Shown here: positions 1-11,501 of the stretch, in pieces
Position numbering within the stretch: position 1 is the first letter of the stretch
Layout: every line of letters begins with the position of its first letter
Source: Entoloma clypeatum
Taxonomy: Eukaryota; Basidiomycota; Agaricomycetes; Agaricales; Entolomataceae
DNA: 64,000 nucleotides
Direction of reading: 5' to 3'
Assembly (NCBI GenBank): GCA_963565915.1
Contig: OY751490.1
Location: forward strand, 4,650,001 to 4,714,000
Notes under the pieces: model-generated
Told to the model about the DNA's origin: nothing
What the model saw: the letters and a program-made list of their open reading frames with translations, nothing else
Databases searched by the model: none
Made by a program: the position numbers and the translations under genes

Positions 1-222
1 TGCTTGTTTTAGCTCCTTGAGCCATTCTTCTATGCTTGGCACATTTGTTTTTTCGAATGCCAGCGGTATGTCCCTTGGTTCATATCCCATCATTAGATAG
101 AATGGAGATCGTTTCATTGTGGAATGGGTCCTCTGATTGTGACAGAACTCCATTGTTGAGTTGTGATCGTGCCATGTTTCAGGATTGTTTGAACAGAACA
201 TCCGGAAATAGATCTCAAGATT
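1..222 (-). pseudogene. Ty3/gypsy integrase C-terminal fragment
   Basis: Read on the minus strand, codons in phase with position 1 give an open frame ending at the window edge. It contains the segments EIYFRMFCSNNPETW, EFCHNQRTHSTMKRSPFYLM and GYEPRDIPLAF. This is the stretch after the integrase catalytic core of Ty3/gypsy elements, where the family has a NxRxHSxTxxSPFyLxxGYxPR pattern. The fragment runs off the window at position 1. At the other end it stops near 215-222, where copia element A begins in the opposite orientation. No start or stop can be assigned. The family call is from motif recognition; the exact junction is uncertain by about ten bases. Confidence 0.75.
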
Positions 223-230
223 CATTAACA

Positions 231-3200
231 ATGTCTACCTCTCACTCTGCTCTTGATATCATCACCCCCTTTGACGGCATCGACTACCAAAGTTGGGCCG
301 AAAGGATGAAGTCCTACCTCCTCCATCAAGGAGTCTGGCGCCTCGTCTCTGGCGACATCACCCGTCCCGTGATCGCCGACTTCACCACTACAGTCTCCAC
401 TCCCGGTCCCACTGCTGCTGCTCCCCCTGTGCTGGTTACCACTGTTGACCAACCCGGCTTCCGCAAGGAAGAAAAAGCCTGGATTAGGGATGATGACATA
501 GCCTTTGGAGCAATCCGTCTGAAGGTCTCTGAGGCGATCAGGCGCCACATCAAAGACAGCACCTCGGCACTTGACGTGTGGAAAACGCTAAAGGATGCCT
601 ACTCCAAGGTATCCCCGGCTGTCATCTTCGGCGACTTCAAGGCCGCCGCCACCTTCAAACTGTCTGGACGCAACCCTGTGCCCGAGATTGAGCGCCTGGG
701 GTCCCTTTTTGCCCGGCTCGCCGATTCAAATTTTATCGTCCCTGATCTGATGCAGGCAATGATCCTGGCCAATGTGATTCCTGACACCTGGTTGTCACTC
801 TCCACCGCCATTTTCCAGGTCTACGACGCCAGCAATTTCACCTACAGAGCCGTCGCCGAGAGCATCATCTCTGAATACCGGCGCAAGTACTCAGTTGGGT
901 CTACTCGTGCGTCCAATGAGCAGGCCCGGAAAATCTCTGGGACAAAACGAAAGGGGCAGGACCCTAAATGGGAAAAGCAGCAAAAGCCGAGTACCTCGCA
1001 GAACGACGCTGACGAGCAGCCTAACTCGACCGACCCTAGTACCGCTTCCGAAAAGAAGAAGGGAAAAGGACGCTGGCGCAATCAGAAGAAAAACGCCAAC
1101 ACTGCGGACAACGCGTCCGACAATGTGGAAGAAACGGTTGAGTTTATTGCTCCCGCCATCCACTTCCCTCCGCTGCCGACTCCAACCCTCATGATGATCA
1201 CTGGGCGCGGAACAACTTTGAGTACCGCCCAGCCCGACTCCCAGAGGATGCAGTCTCTACTGCAGCGGATGAACCCACCTCCGTCACAGTACACCGGACA
1301 GACTCCTAGAATGTCGTCAGCGTGGAAAAAGAATGAGAAGGTTAGAAACTCGCCCGAGAAATCGGCGCCTGACCCTCTGGGTCAAATCTTCGTATCCTGG
1401 ATACCATCATCCCGGACATTGACGAAAGGCCATCCAAGCAGCGTCGAGTCACTCCGCCGCTGGATCAATCCCTCAGCCGCATAGACATTGACCATCAGAG
1501 CGAGCATATAGGGCCGGATCAATTTGAAGATGGGCTTATTGAACTTGACGGTTCGTCATCTTCCTCTCCTGACTCTGACCAAATAAGGAAAGCTAATAAC
1601 ACCTTCTTTCAGACATGTAAAATATTAGCTAGTACTAGTGCAGAATGTATGGATCATATTGACAACGATCTATATAAAAACTATACAAAGCACTTTGCGT
1701 CATGCACACACTGCAAGGAGAAAGAACGTGCACAATGGATCTTAGACTCCAGTGCCTCGTTACACTTTACCCATGAGTTCAAGGACTTTGCGTACTACAG
1801 GCCTCTCAAGGCTAAGCGATTTGTCCAGACAGCTGCAAAGGGAAAGAAACTGGAGATACTCGGAGTTGGGGCCGTTCCAGTATGGCATACCCTAAATGGG
1901 GAAACTAAAACCCATCTCCTACGACCGGTATTTTACATTCCGGATATGGACACACATCTATTGTCCCTAGGCGTCTTCCTTAACCATGGTTACAAAGTTG
2001 ATGGAATGCGTGGAGAAATTAATATCTCTAAAGGACTGAACAAAATACAGTTTTCGCCTCATTTCATCGGACAAACCATTTACTGGTTAGACAGTGAAAT
2101 ACGCTATGGCCAAATCCACGTGATCTCTAGTGGAACCACTGTTGAAACCTGGCACAAGTGTCTTGGCCACCCAAATGATCAGGCACTCGCGAAGATTCCC
2201 ACCAGTACCAAAGGGGTACCTGAAACACTAGTACATGAGAAATCACAGGAAAGCTGCACAGGGTGTCTCAAAGGGAAAATGCCAAATCAGTCATATCCCA
2301 ATTCAATGACAAGGGCTGTCAAACCCTTTGATTTAATCCATTCGGATTTGAAGCAGACATCCACGGCATCGTACCATAAGTACAAATATTTCCTTACCTT
2401 TTTGGATGATTTTTCTTCCCATGTCTGGGTCGTCTTGCTTAGGAAAAAGTCAGGTGCCATCACGGCGCTGAAACAATTTCTTGCGATGATCCAGAATCAA
2501 TTTTCCGCCACCCCTAAAAAATGGCGGGTTGATGGAGGTGGAGAATTCGACGAATACAAGGATGCACTTGCCGATCATGGAATTCTGATTGACATCACAC
2601 TCCCATATCAGCATCAGCAGAATGGTAGAGCAGAACGGATAAATCGAACTCTGTGGGAAAAATCTCAGGTGTTACGCTTCGACGCGTGCTTACCACCCAT
2701 GTGGTGGGAATTCTGCCTGGAACATGCAGCATTTCTCTACAACAGAACCCCCATGCAGCATCTTGAATGGAAAACCCCTCACTTCAAAGTGACCAATGAG
2801 ATTCCTGACATGTCCAGCGTCAGAGTCTTTGGATGCCAAGCATACATATATATCCCAAAAGAAAAATGCAGAAACTCCCTGGAGTCAAGATCTCGATTGA
2901 TGATTTATCTCGGATCAAAACCAGGGGTCACTAGATGCCACATCGACCCTTTGCCAGAAAACCATCCAGAAATGGAAAATCCAGAGCCGGCTGATGAGTT
3001 TCAGGATCTCATCCCCAGCAGCAATGATGACGATAGTCACAACGAAACACCTCATGACCTAGTTCTCATTGAACAGGATCAACCTGAATCACACAACGAA
3101 CTGCCTGCCAGTGAGCCTGATGACGAACCGCGAGTACCCACTCTGGAACCTGAGCAAGTACCAGATCGACCGATCAGGGAACGACGAGTTTGGAAGATGC

Positions 3201-4529
3201 CAGGAAGCATCTATGGGGAAGACACTCCAGCGTCTGATCTTGAAAAATTAGATCGAAGACGGAGATTGGGCGGTCAAACGGCATGGATGAATGACCTCCT
3301 GATGGAGGCAATATCAGTCCAAGTTGGCATCGTTGAAATGTCCCACAAAGACATATACCCTCTTCCAAATAAAGAAGACTGGTATGCGGCTGAACGTAAG
3401 GAGCTAGACATGCTCAAACGCCGTGGGGTGATCACGGAGCTAGTACCTCTGCCTGCAGGGAGGAAAGCTCTAAAGAACAAATGGGTTTACAATGAAAAGT
3501 CCGACGGGCGTCTGAAAGCACGTCTCGTCGCAAAAGGCTTCTCACAAGTAGAAGGGATGGACTTTGATCAAATCTTCTCACCAGTCGTAAGATATGAAAC
3601 CGTCCGACCAATACTGGCATTGACAGCCCTTGAAGGGTGGTTCATGACACTTTTGGACGTCTCATCAGCCTTCCTCTATGGAACGCTCCGTGAGGTCATC
3701 TACATGCGACAGCCTGAGGGCTACATAGTAAAAGGGAAAGAACACTTCGTGTACCGACTATACAAAGCCCTATATGGACTTGAGCAGGCCACATTAGCCT
3801 GGTGGAGGGAACTCGATTCCTCCATGAAAAAGCTCAGTTTTGTCCGGCTTCACTCCGATGCGGGAGTGTTCATTCACAAAAGTACCAACGGGGAAATTGT
3901 AATCGCCGTCATCTATGTCGACAACTCTGCTTTTCTCGGCACAAACCAGAAATATACGCTAGAGAAAAAGAAGGCCTTCATGACCACATGGGAATGTAGG
4001 GACCTAGGGCACCTCATGCCTGGTGGGGAACCAAAAGAGTTTCTTTCGATCCAGATAAGGCAACATGGGGAGAGGATCTTCATTGATCAAGTACCTTACC
4101 TTGAGAAAATACTCACACGCATGGGGATGAGTGAATCCAATGCAACCCATACCCCACTCCCTACGGGCTACAAACCCATGGCATCCGAAGATGAACCTAA
4201 TGCGGAACTCCGATCTAAGTACCAATCCGTCATCAGATCACTCCTATATCTGATGATCGGAACGAGGCCTGACATCTGCTTTGCCGTAATCAAAATGTCC
4301 CAATTTTCCGCAAATCCCACCAAACGCCATTTAGAAGTGGCTAGGGCTATTTGCAGATATTTAAAGGCAACAAAAGATTATGCAATCATGTATGATGGGG
4401 ACTCAGGGAAAGGAATCTATGCATTTACAGACTCCGACTGGGCGTCAGATGAAAACACAAGGAGGTCTACCACCGGCTTCTTCATATCACTGGTGTCTGG
4501 AGCGATAACATGGGTATCATCGGCGCAGG
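231..4529 (+). pseudogene. Copia A gag-pol (broken)
   Basis: The ATG at 231 (MSTSHSALD) matches the gag start of element B; no ATG upstream is in a plausible context. Order: Gag (DYQSWAERMKSYLLHQGVW), protease, integrase (H-H...CTGC zinc region, then DLIHSDLK, DGGGEF, NGRAERIN), reverse transcriptase and part of RNase H. Lesions compared with element B are a one-base loss near 1347, an in-frame TGA at 1370-1372 where R is expected, protease DSG changed to DSS near 1750, an in-frame deletion of about 100 bp near 2930, and RT box YVDD changed to YVDN (AAC at 3923-3925). The frame from 1373 to 4529 is open. The product could not support retrotransposition. Confidence 0.88.
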
Positions 4530-4839
4530 TGTTGAAACTTTTCCCATCACGTAGATTAGATTAAGATTAGATCACATCATGTGACCATTACATATCCTTC
4601 TTACATACTTGTTTGGTTGGTACAAACAGTAGTACAGTATATAAGATCAGGAAACTGTCAATATCAACAAGTTGTCTCTTGACTCTTAACCAGCTCCATC
4701 ACTCTTACCAGCCTCAACCACTCTCACCAGCCTCACCCCCCCCAAACCATGTAAGTGGCTAGAACGGTTATGTAGAGTACTTCCACTGTAGCTGGTTGCT
4801 CAGTACATCTGTGGCTAGTGCCCAGGTGGAACATCAACA
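4530..4839 (+). repeat. Copia-family LTR
   Basis: 310 bp, TGTTGAAAC...ATCAACA, with the same body as the LTRs at 19579, 24692, 51320 and 53593. It begins inside the RNase H frame of element A and ends at the start of KDZ sequence. No primer-binding site follows it and no target duplication flanks it. It is either the 3' LTR of element A after an internal deletion or a recombination product. Confidence 0.88.
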
Positions 4840-6905
4840 GTGAAGAGTATCAAGAATTCTTGGAAACAGCGACAGAGCATCTGACAGTGAGTCCCCAATG
4901 TGTGTGATGCCAGTGTTGATTGATGGGACCGGCACTTGGCAGAAAGCGCCTTGTGAAAATCACTTTCGTGCCATCAAGCTCGTGATGCTTGGATCCAAAG
5001 CGTGTGACATAACCGGCATCGTGGCCATTGCCTGTGCATGGCATGGCTGCTTTGCTCCCAATAGCATTGCCGATCTCTTCAAGGGAGAACAACAGAAAAA
5101 TATCGATTGGGTGCTGCTCCAAGCCTTGCTCAGGACTAATTTCGATCCAGATCAGAGCACGATGCTCATATACGATATAGCATGTCAGTACTTTGTGCAC
5201 GTCTGGGACCGCATCAGACACCTGTTACCGGCAGGACTAACTCTGGATCGGGCAATTGGCCTCTTTCACGTACATGGTCATAAGGATGAGTGCTTCTTCC
5301 GCTTTGCAACATCGTTCATCCCGGGCAGTGGAGTGACAGTGGGTGAAATCTTGGAGATGTTATGGGCTTCTCTTAACAGAATTACATCAACCATCCGGAC
5401 AGCAACTCTGGCAAACCATGCCGAGACAATTGACGACCATGCAACAGATTCTAACCATAAAAAGATGCTCAATATAGGTGAGGTGCCGGTTGCCGGTCCA
5501 TGTCCCAGTATGCTAATTGTGGAGCTAATTAGTTACCACATTGTGCAGCTGTCATACACAGGCATCAGATATGGCGATGGAAGCAAACAACTATTTCACA
5601 ATGTTGACCACAGGGGTGCCGGCTTCAGACCGGCAACAATGGGAGAGGGAGATTAAAGATGCCGAGAATTGCCAGTTGGAAAATCCTGCTGCAATGGACA
5701 TCCTGAGTGCTCGGAACACTGCTGAACATGTCCAGGCTACCCCTGCTGATAACCAACGTGCTTTGACGGACGCTGAAAAATGGATCCAAATGGCAATAGA
5801 GGTGGAAGAAAAACAGTGCATAACACCAAGGCATGTGTTTGTATGGAGTGTGTAATCCCTTTATAGGATTGAGCTCCAGAATGCTTTGTGCCACCTGGCA
5901 AATAATTCTCGAGAGGAGGATGTGAAGAAAGCGGAACGGTTACACCAACTCCTGAATGCCGAGTTCGTTATGCTGGAAACACTGCAACAAACAGTTTCCG
6001 GTATTGCAGGGGGTTTCAATGCCACAAGAGATGATGATGAGCCATCAGCCTTCGACGACCTTGATGAGGATGATGAGCCGGCACAAAGTCACATGGCACT
6101 GGCTTTTGGGGAACCGGCATCTTCCTCAGACATGGTGCCGGTTCAGTCTCGACCGCTGGCCATTCCATCCACATCTGACATTCCACATCTGCCGCATTGT
6201 GCTTTGGAGCTCACTCTCAGGAGGCGGCAAGCAGTCCGACATCTCAATGCTTTATGAGAGGCTATTGCCGAGAAGTCGTTTCAATATTCCCATGTCATAA
6301 GAGTGGCCCCATGAAAGAGTGTTCGCAGCAGGGCTCGCTCAACCATATCTAATCTCAACAATCTAATAACCCTTCATTGCCGGGCATACACTAAATGCCG
6401 GGCGGCGATGGTCTGCCTGGATGCTGGTCCCGTCATCCTCTCCATATTCCGTGTTTTATCAAAACAGGATGTCAAATCAAGCATGGCCCTATTGAATCCT
6501 AACACTCCTGGGTCCTCAACCCTCCGGCTGTCATGGATATGGCAGACTGGGCAGCCTACAAACCAAACCACCCCACAGGCATTGCAAGAATGTGCGTGTT
6601 AACCTATTGTTGACCGTTGAGTATCATGACACTTTCCAGTCCAACGTGTGCACTGGTTACGTGGCCAGGCCCAGAAACTTTGTTGGGAAGAGGAAACCGT
6701 TCTTGTTGGATATGAAATGAAGTGGACTGTCAGGTATTTTCTGTTCAAGGCCAGTTGGTGGAATGAGCAGAAGGAGGAGAATGTGTCCCACACAGGACCG
6801 GCAGCATATGCTTGCAGGAAGTCAGCAATGTGGCGTCACCTGGCTGCTGACACCGACAGAGCATTTGCTCTGGTTGATAGATCATACACCACCCAGTTGA
6901 TTTGA
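4840..6905 (+). pseudogene. KDZ-superfamily DNA transposase, N-truncated and nonsense-mutated
   Basis: Family hallmarks lie in order: IDGTGTW, IACAWHGCF, LIYDIACQY, HVHGHKDECFFRFATSFIPG, GEILEMLWASLN, WEREIKDAE..NPAAMDIL, then the C-terminal HWLRGQAQ and YEMKWTVRYF segments. Introns that restore the frame are 5478-5532, 5816-5866 and 6592-6639. Two in-frame TGA codons (6255-6257, 6312-6314) sit where the family has arginine, so both look like CGA to TGA. The acidic residue usually before GEI is valine here. The N-terminus is lost at the LTR junction at 4840. KDZ elements are cut-and-paste transposons expanded in Agaricomycetes, some carrying TET/JBP genes; no such gene is seen here. The family call is strong, the splice sites are inferred. 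Confidence 0.85.
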
Positions 6906-7435
6906 CATCCCTGTCCAGTTGTATGTAACGTGTAAATTTACAGACAATGTATGCCACAGTATCCATCCAGCACCAGAAACCGGTATGATGGACTCAACCG
7001 GCATCTGTTCTCCAACCGGCACTAGCAACCGGCACCGCAGACTCTACCGGCTTCATGTCCCCCTGCACCACCGACACAACCGGCACATTGCGTTCTACCG
7101 GCAACCTTTGGCCGGCAACCTCTGGCTGGCAACGGGTTGGTGTTAACTTTAGTAAACAGAAAATTTTCATGATCACGTGATTTATCAACTTGATCTCCAA
7201 CCACGATGTTATTATTATTGTGCTATTCATCATGTCCTCCACCCCAACCACCTGCACTCCTTCTATTGTGGACCCACAAGAGATTGTGTCATATTGCGAG
7301 TCGCATTTTTGTGCCATGCTCAATGCCATGACAGGGACCAAAGAAGAATGGATCCCCCAACTCATGCGACATGAACTTGTGACTGTCACACCCACTGCAT
7401 CATGATAAACGCATGCTGATAAAATTGCCTCATAG
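6906..7435. other. Non-coding spacer with ACCGGC motif cluster
   Basis: No convincing gene. A short ATG-started frame (7232-7405, MSSTPTTCTPSIVDP) may be a first exon of the following ORF. The ACCGGC core occurs repeatedly between 6975 and 7130, often as ACCGGCA. Confidence 0.5.
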
Positions 7436-8689
7436 ATGTTTTCATTACAATTCGTTGGTATTGCCATGGCATCCGGCCTAGCAGTAGATGTGCCGGTCAT
7501 TACCCGGCATCTGTCCCGGAACTGGCTGGAGACTCCCAATGCACCACCTCTCACCTTGGATGTGTTGCTCACCCTGGATACCAGCTCACACCCCAGCCAT
7601 CCGACCGGCATGGTCGAGAGCTATCTCTGTGATTGGTGGACAAGTGACTCACCTGCGGAAGCCGATCAAGTCCTCAACATGGAACGGCTGCCCGACTGCT
7701 TGGCGCATTATCGTGTTGTATCCCAATCAAACCTCCGGCCACCACATGCATTCACGGGTAGCGGTGAATATCCAGTACAGCTTCCTCTCAGTCCAATGCC
7801 CGAGGTCGACATCGCTTGCAACGAGTGTCGGTTGTATCGCGATGCTGCGATAAGTGCTCTTGGATACCTGCATGCACTGCGCTGGAATGTTCAGGCAAAG
7901 GAGGCCACAGCTGAGAACTGGCACCTTCAAACGTCACGGCGTACCTCGGCCTTCTACAGGTTGTATGAAGCCGCTCTTCTAAAAGAAGGAACGGACATGG
8001 CTACCAGATACATCGCCTCTGGTATGGTATCCTCACCAGGTCCTGTATCAATACCGGCGCCGGCACCGGCACCACTACCACCACCAGCGCCGTCTTCGTC
8101 ACGCCAGCTGTGTGCACGAAGGGCTGCCCCTCGGCCTATCACACCTTCGCAACCTAAAGGGACCGTCCCGAAGAATCTCAGTAGGGCCGAGCTGGCCAAG
8201 ATACTGAGTCAACACGCCGATGCCAAACATCAATGTCTCGTCTCACACCCATCACTGAAGTGGACATGGAGAACAGACCTCAAACCGGACAACATCCGGC
8301 AATTGTTCCGTGCAGCTGACAGGGATCCCCGGTGACACCCTCAACATGGCAGAAAACACCTGCTGCCCCACACGGGCTATAACGAATCATTGCTGGATGG
8401 GAAGGCTGTTGGTGAGTACTCGGAGGGGCCAGGCCCAAGCAGCATTGGCGCCTTGCAGTACTCCCAAGTGGAAGACGATGGCATGGTCCCAGAGCTTGCA
8501 CCTGGAGATTTTCCACTGCACTTCCGTGAGTTCCCCCTCAGCGAGCCTTACAGTTGCGCACTGCCAGGAGAATTGCCAAGGGGAGGAAACACCAATATGC
8601 CATTGCCACTGAATAGTGGCGTAACTATGTCTCCCCGTCCCAGTGAGGCCCATCCCGTGTCTGCATCGGCTGGTCCCAGGGACAGTGCC

Positions 8690-8945
8690 GGTGGTGCCGG
8701 TGGCATTGAGGATGCTGGTACTGCCGGTCGCATTGAACATGCCGGTCGTGCAAGTCATGCCGGTCCACTGGAGGAAGCAAGTCATGCCGGTCCCATGGAA
8801 GGTGCCGGTGGTGCCGGTCCCATTCAACATGCCGGTGAAGACAGTACAGACCACATGCCCCTGCCCCCCACTTGGCAACAGCCCGTGGTGCCGGTCACAT
8901 TGAAGATGCCGGTGGTGCCGATCCCATTGCACATGCCGGTGAACA
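8690..8945 (+). repeat. Degenerate tandem repeat, GCCGGT core
   Basis: About a dozen irregular units built on (G)TGCCGGT...CATTGA(A/G)..TGCCGGT, roughly 15-30 bp apart. They encode AG-I-E/D/H-AG repeats in the companion ORF. Confidence 0.7.
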
Positions 8946-9098
8946 TGGTTATCCCACCATCACCACCAGGGTCCTATCGCCTCCCAGTGCTACTCCACAT
9001 GCCCCTGCCCCCCACTCGCCGACCCCTGCTGAAAGTGATAGATCACACTCCATTGCAGCTCAAGACATGCTTCGTGCCTTCATGGCTGATGACGAGCA

Positions 9099-9126
9099 AT
9101 CATCATCATCATCATCATCATCATCC
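9099..9126 (+). repeat. (ATC)n microsatellite
   Basis: Nine ATC trinucleotides in a row. Read as serine in the 8872-9240 frame and as histidine in a neighbouring frame. Confidence 0.95.
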
Positions 9127-9195
9127 TCGATCTCTGCTTGCGATATCCGTCTTGCTTTGATGGATAATGATTCTGACAGAGAATCATCATCCTTG

Positions 9196-9507
9196 TCATC
9201 CATCTCCCCGCATGATGCTCACAGATTGTTGGTCAGATGATGAGCACTGCTCGTCAGCGGACTGATGGCCAGCGTTGGATCGACGTCTACAATGTGTGGG
9301 CCCCTTTTGTTTACTGGTTGAGGATCGACGAGCATGGTGGGCTTTTTTATTCTGTGGCTGCGTGGGGTGGCCTGAGTCTGAAGTAGCATTGTCGCCGTCA
9401 TCGTTGAGCCGCCATTTTTGGAGTCTGGTTGAGCATCGGGAGGAGGGGGCCTGGACTTTTTGGGCAGGGAACTTGGCCTTGGCCTTCAACAACATGCCGC
9501 TGGGCAT
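9196..9507 (-). CDS. Possible basic disordered ORF, unrecognised
   Basis: A 103-codon frame with an ATG at 9507 begins MPSGMLLKAKAKFPAQ and is rich in Lys, Arg, Ser and Gln. It overlaps the end of the companion ORF. Its upstream side is interrupted by the hAT insertion at 9567. It could be the first exon of a minus-strand gene or chance. No domain is visible. Confidence 0.2.
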   Translation of the reverse strand: MPSGMLLKAKAKFPAQKVQAPSSRCSTRLQKWRLNDDGDNATSDSGHPTQPQNKKAHHARRSSTSKQKGPTHCRRRSNAGHQSADEQCSSSDQQSVSIMRGDG

Positions 9508-9566
9508 TGTTGGAGGTGGGGAGTGGTGCTGGTTGGTAGATGGGGGGATGGGGTTTGTGTTTTGTA

Positions 9567-9604
9567 GTTATAGTTAGTGTTGCCGCGGTTCCGACTCCAG
9601 TCAG
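9567..9604 (+). repeat. hAT left end: target duplication and terminal inverted repeat
   Basis: GTTATAGT (9567-9574) followed by TAGTGTTGCCGCGGTTCC. Confidence 0.92.
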
Positions 9605-9914
9605 CTCTGAGCCGAAACCGCACCGCACAGAGCCGAACCCGAGCCGAACCGTGATGTTCCAAAGCCATGACTTCCAAAGCCACGGTTGTAAGCGGTTTTG
9701 GTTCGGCTGCCGGCTTGAGCCGGTGCCTCGTAAACACAACAGACACAAATTCAAACAAAACACTCGCGCATCTCTGAGACTTCTTTCTGCAAGCAAGCAA
9801 TATGATTCAAGTGTAAATATGTCACATAAAATACCCTAAGCGTGACAATGATGATGTATGTAGTAGGTAGGGCGGGGGGGATTCTTATCAAAATAAAACA
9901 ATAGTAAAAAAATG

Positions 9915-10526
9915 TCAGTTGCGAGCCCGCTTTCGACGATCTACCATGCACTCCTCATGCCGCCGTTTCTCTTCCTTCGTTTCGAAGACAATTGTAAGGT
10001 GGTCTGCAGGCAGCCGCATGTCAATTCCTGTCCGAGTTGAACTTGCACCTTCGACGTGATCGATGATGTCGACGAGAGCCGCTTCCTCAGAGCCACGGCG
10101 ACTATGACAAATTCGAAGAGCAAACCTACCCTGATGATCCCCCTTGAGAACAACAAGCAGAGCGTCAGTCTGCTTCACATTCGGATGGATGATAGAAACC
10201 CAATCTGGGTCCAAAATGTGCATCCTTCGATTCGCCGTGTAAATAATTTTCGGCTGTCCGTCATGCATGGTGCTGGAAACATAGACCCGCGACAGATTGA
10301 ACTGGCTGCCAGTAACCTTCACCTGTACTTTGACGCCCAAGAAACGTGGATCAAGAAGATCATGATCAGGAGTGGGGGTGGATGTGGAGGGTGTTGTGGG
10401 GCGGGAGTAGCGACCTGGAGTCCGCTGAGAAGATGGGACTTGACGAGTGGCCCGCGGTGCGAAAACACCACAAAACCCCTCACAACTCCTCAACAAATAG
10501 TTCAAGGGTGGCGGGAACTTAACCAC
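9915..10526 (-). CDS. KOW-like passenger ORF inside the hAT element
   Basis: A 203-codon open frame with no ATG at its 5' limit, so an upstream exon is likely. A Pro/Thr/Ser-rich N-terminus leads into DLLDPRFLGVKVQVKVTG, then LDPDWVSIIHPNVKQTD and ALLVVLKGDHQGRFALRI, and a charged C-terminus (ETKEEKRRHEECM). The V-x-V-x2-G-x-H-x-G-R pattern resembles a KOW motif. Similar LDPxWVxPKHP...GEHxGKFVRRI proteins are familiar as repeat-associated families in Agaricomycetes; that is recollection, not a search. It is transcribed opposite to the transposase and lies 1.1 kb inside the left terminus. A role in transposition or in chromatin is not shown by the sequence. Confidence 0.45.
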   Translation of the reverse strand: MVKFPPPLNYLLRSCEGFCGVFAPRATRQVPSSQRTPGRYSRPTTPSTSTPTPDHDLLDPRFLGVKVQVKVTGSQFNLSRVYVSSTMHDGQPKIIYTANRRMHILDPDWVSIIHPNVKQTDALLVVLKGDHQGRFALRICHSRRGSEEAALVDIIDHVEGASSTRTGIDMRLPADHLTIVFETKEEKRRHEECMVDRRKRARN

Positions 10527-11501
10527 TTATTTCGTAAGTAGTTAGACTCGTTTATCTTTTGTAGAAAGTCGTCGCGAGGTTGCGCGTCGACAATCAAGGG
10601 TTTTGATCAAATAAAATAATAATATGAGATCGAGTTTCCTCAGGGTTCACTGAGACTCCCTTTGGATGAGACTTAGAAAATCTAACCACTCAATCAATCA
10701 CTGAGAGAGAGAGAGGGATTGGATCTGGCTGGGGGGCCTTTCTAATCTACAGTACATGGCAGGAAACTACAGTTTTTATACATGACAAGAGATGAAATAT
10801 ATATATAAGGTTTATCACAAGAGATGTCCATAACAAATTGGTTTCCAGGGTATCTGTTATTTGGGCATGGTCCAAATATTCACAGGGGTCCTTTAAACAT
10901 ATTTCCGAGGTGTCGAGAGGGCAACCGGCCCTGGCGGAGTGGAGCGACAAGAACACGTCGTTTCGCGAGCATTCTAGAACGCCGCATCAATATTGATGTT
11001 GTCGATCAATCAATCAAGTTCCCGGTTGTCATTGATCGGTCTGAAGCGTCACGGACCGGGAACCCGTTTCCAGGGTTCGGTCTATTTCTGGTAAGTCACA
11101 CAGATCGGCATCACAGCATCTGTGATCGCGCGTCGTACACTGTGATGCTGGGCATCCTGCTCATTAATATGAGTTCCCCGAGCCCTCAGATTGTCCATAG
11201 TCAATAGTAGTGATTGGATAGGGTGATATGTCATAGAATATTCTTATTAATGACTGGTCCCCTCAATGGTCTTATCCATTGAGAAATAAAGTGTTTTGTG
11301 TCAAGTTTTGGTTAAGCCCTCAAAGTGACTGTTCCCAAGATCATGACCAAAGGTGGTCCAGTGGTATTTAGACACTCTTAGGTAGCCAGTAGTACCATCA
11401 GTTCCAATAGAATATGTTTGTGAAGGGGCCAGCATTATATTCTTATATTGACAAAACTGTGGGAAAAGTGAATTTTCACGCACAGCCGCGCAGCGGTCGT
11501 A

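Larger units (their letters stand above)
216..4839 (+). mobile_element. Copia element A, 5'-truncated Ty1/copia retrotransposon
   Basis: Homologous to copia element B (19579-25004) from just before the gag start codon through RNase H. The 5' LTR and leader are missing: the sequence switches from gypsy integrase to copia at about 216. The 3' end is also abnormal. An LTR at 4530 is fused directly to the RNase H coding region, so the last part of RNase H and the polypurine tract are absent. The bases flanking the LTR (GCAGG before, GTGAA after) do not form a target duplication. The copy is therefore rearranged and not a simple insertion. Confidence 0.85.
7436..9240 (+). pseudogene. Unrecognised companion ORF of the KDZ region, broken
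   Basis: The frame from ATG 7436 runs to a TGA at 8333-8335 and continues in the same frame to about 8870. There a one-base shift moves the coding sense into the frame ending at 9240. The shift is supported because GAGHIEDAGGADPI in the second frame continues the repeat pattern GAGGIEDAGTAGRI of the first. Features are a Pro/Ala-rich stretch near 8050-8100, the Gly/Ala repeat, and a Ser run from an ATC microsatellite. No known domain is recognised. It lies just downstream of the KDZ gene on the same strand and shares its ACCGGCA motif load, so it is probably part of the same element. Function unknown. Confidence 0.45.

Noticed and set aside
225..562. Minus-strand ORFs opposite copia gag (repeated at 20334-20599)
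   Set aside because: They mirror the gag codon pattern in both copies and carry no motif; shadows of the real gene.
9099..9126. Polyhistidine tract
   Set aside because: The ATC run reads as serine in the better-supported frame; it is a microsatellite.
4840..9240. TET/JBP oxygenase gene expected with some KDZ elements
   Set aside because: No HxD...H dioxygenase pattern was seen in any frame.
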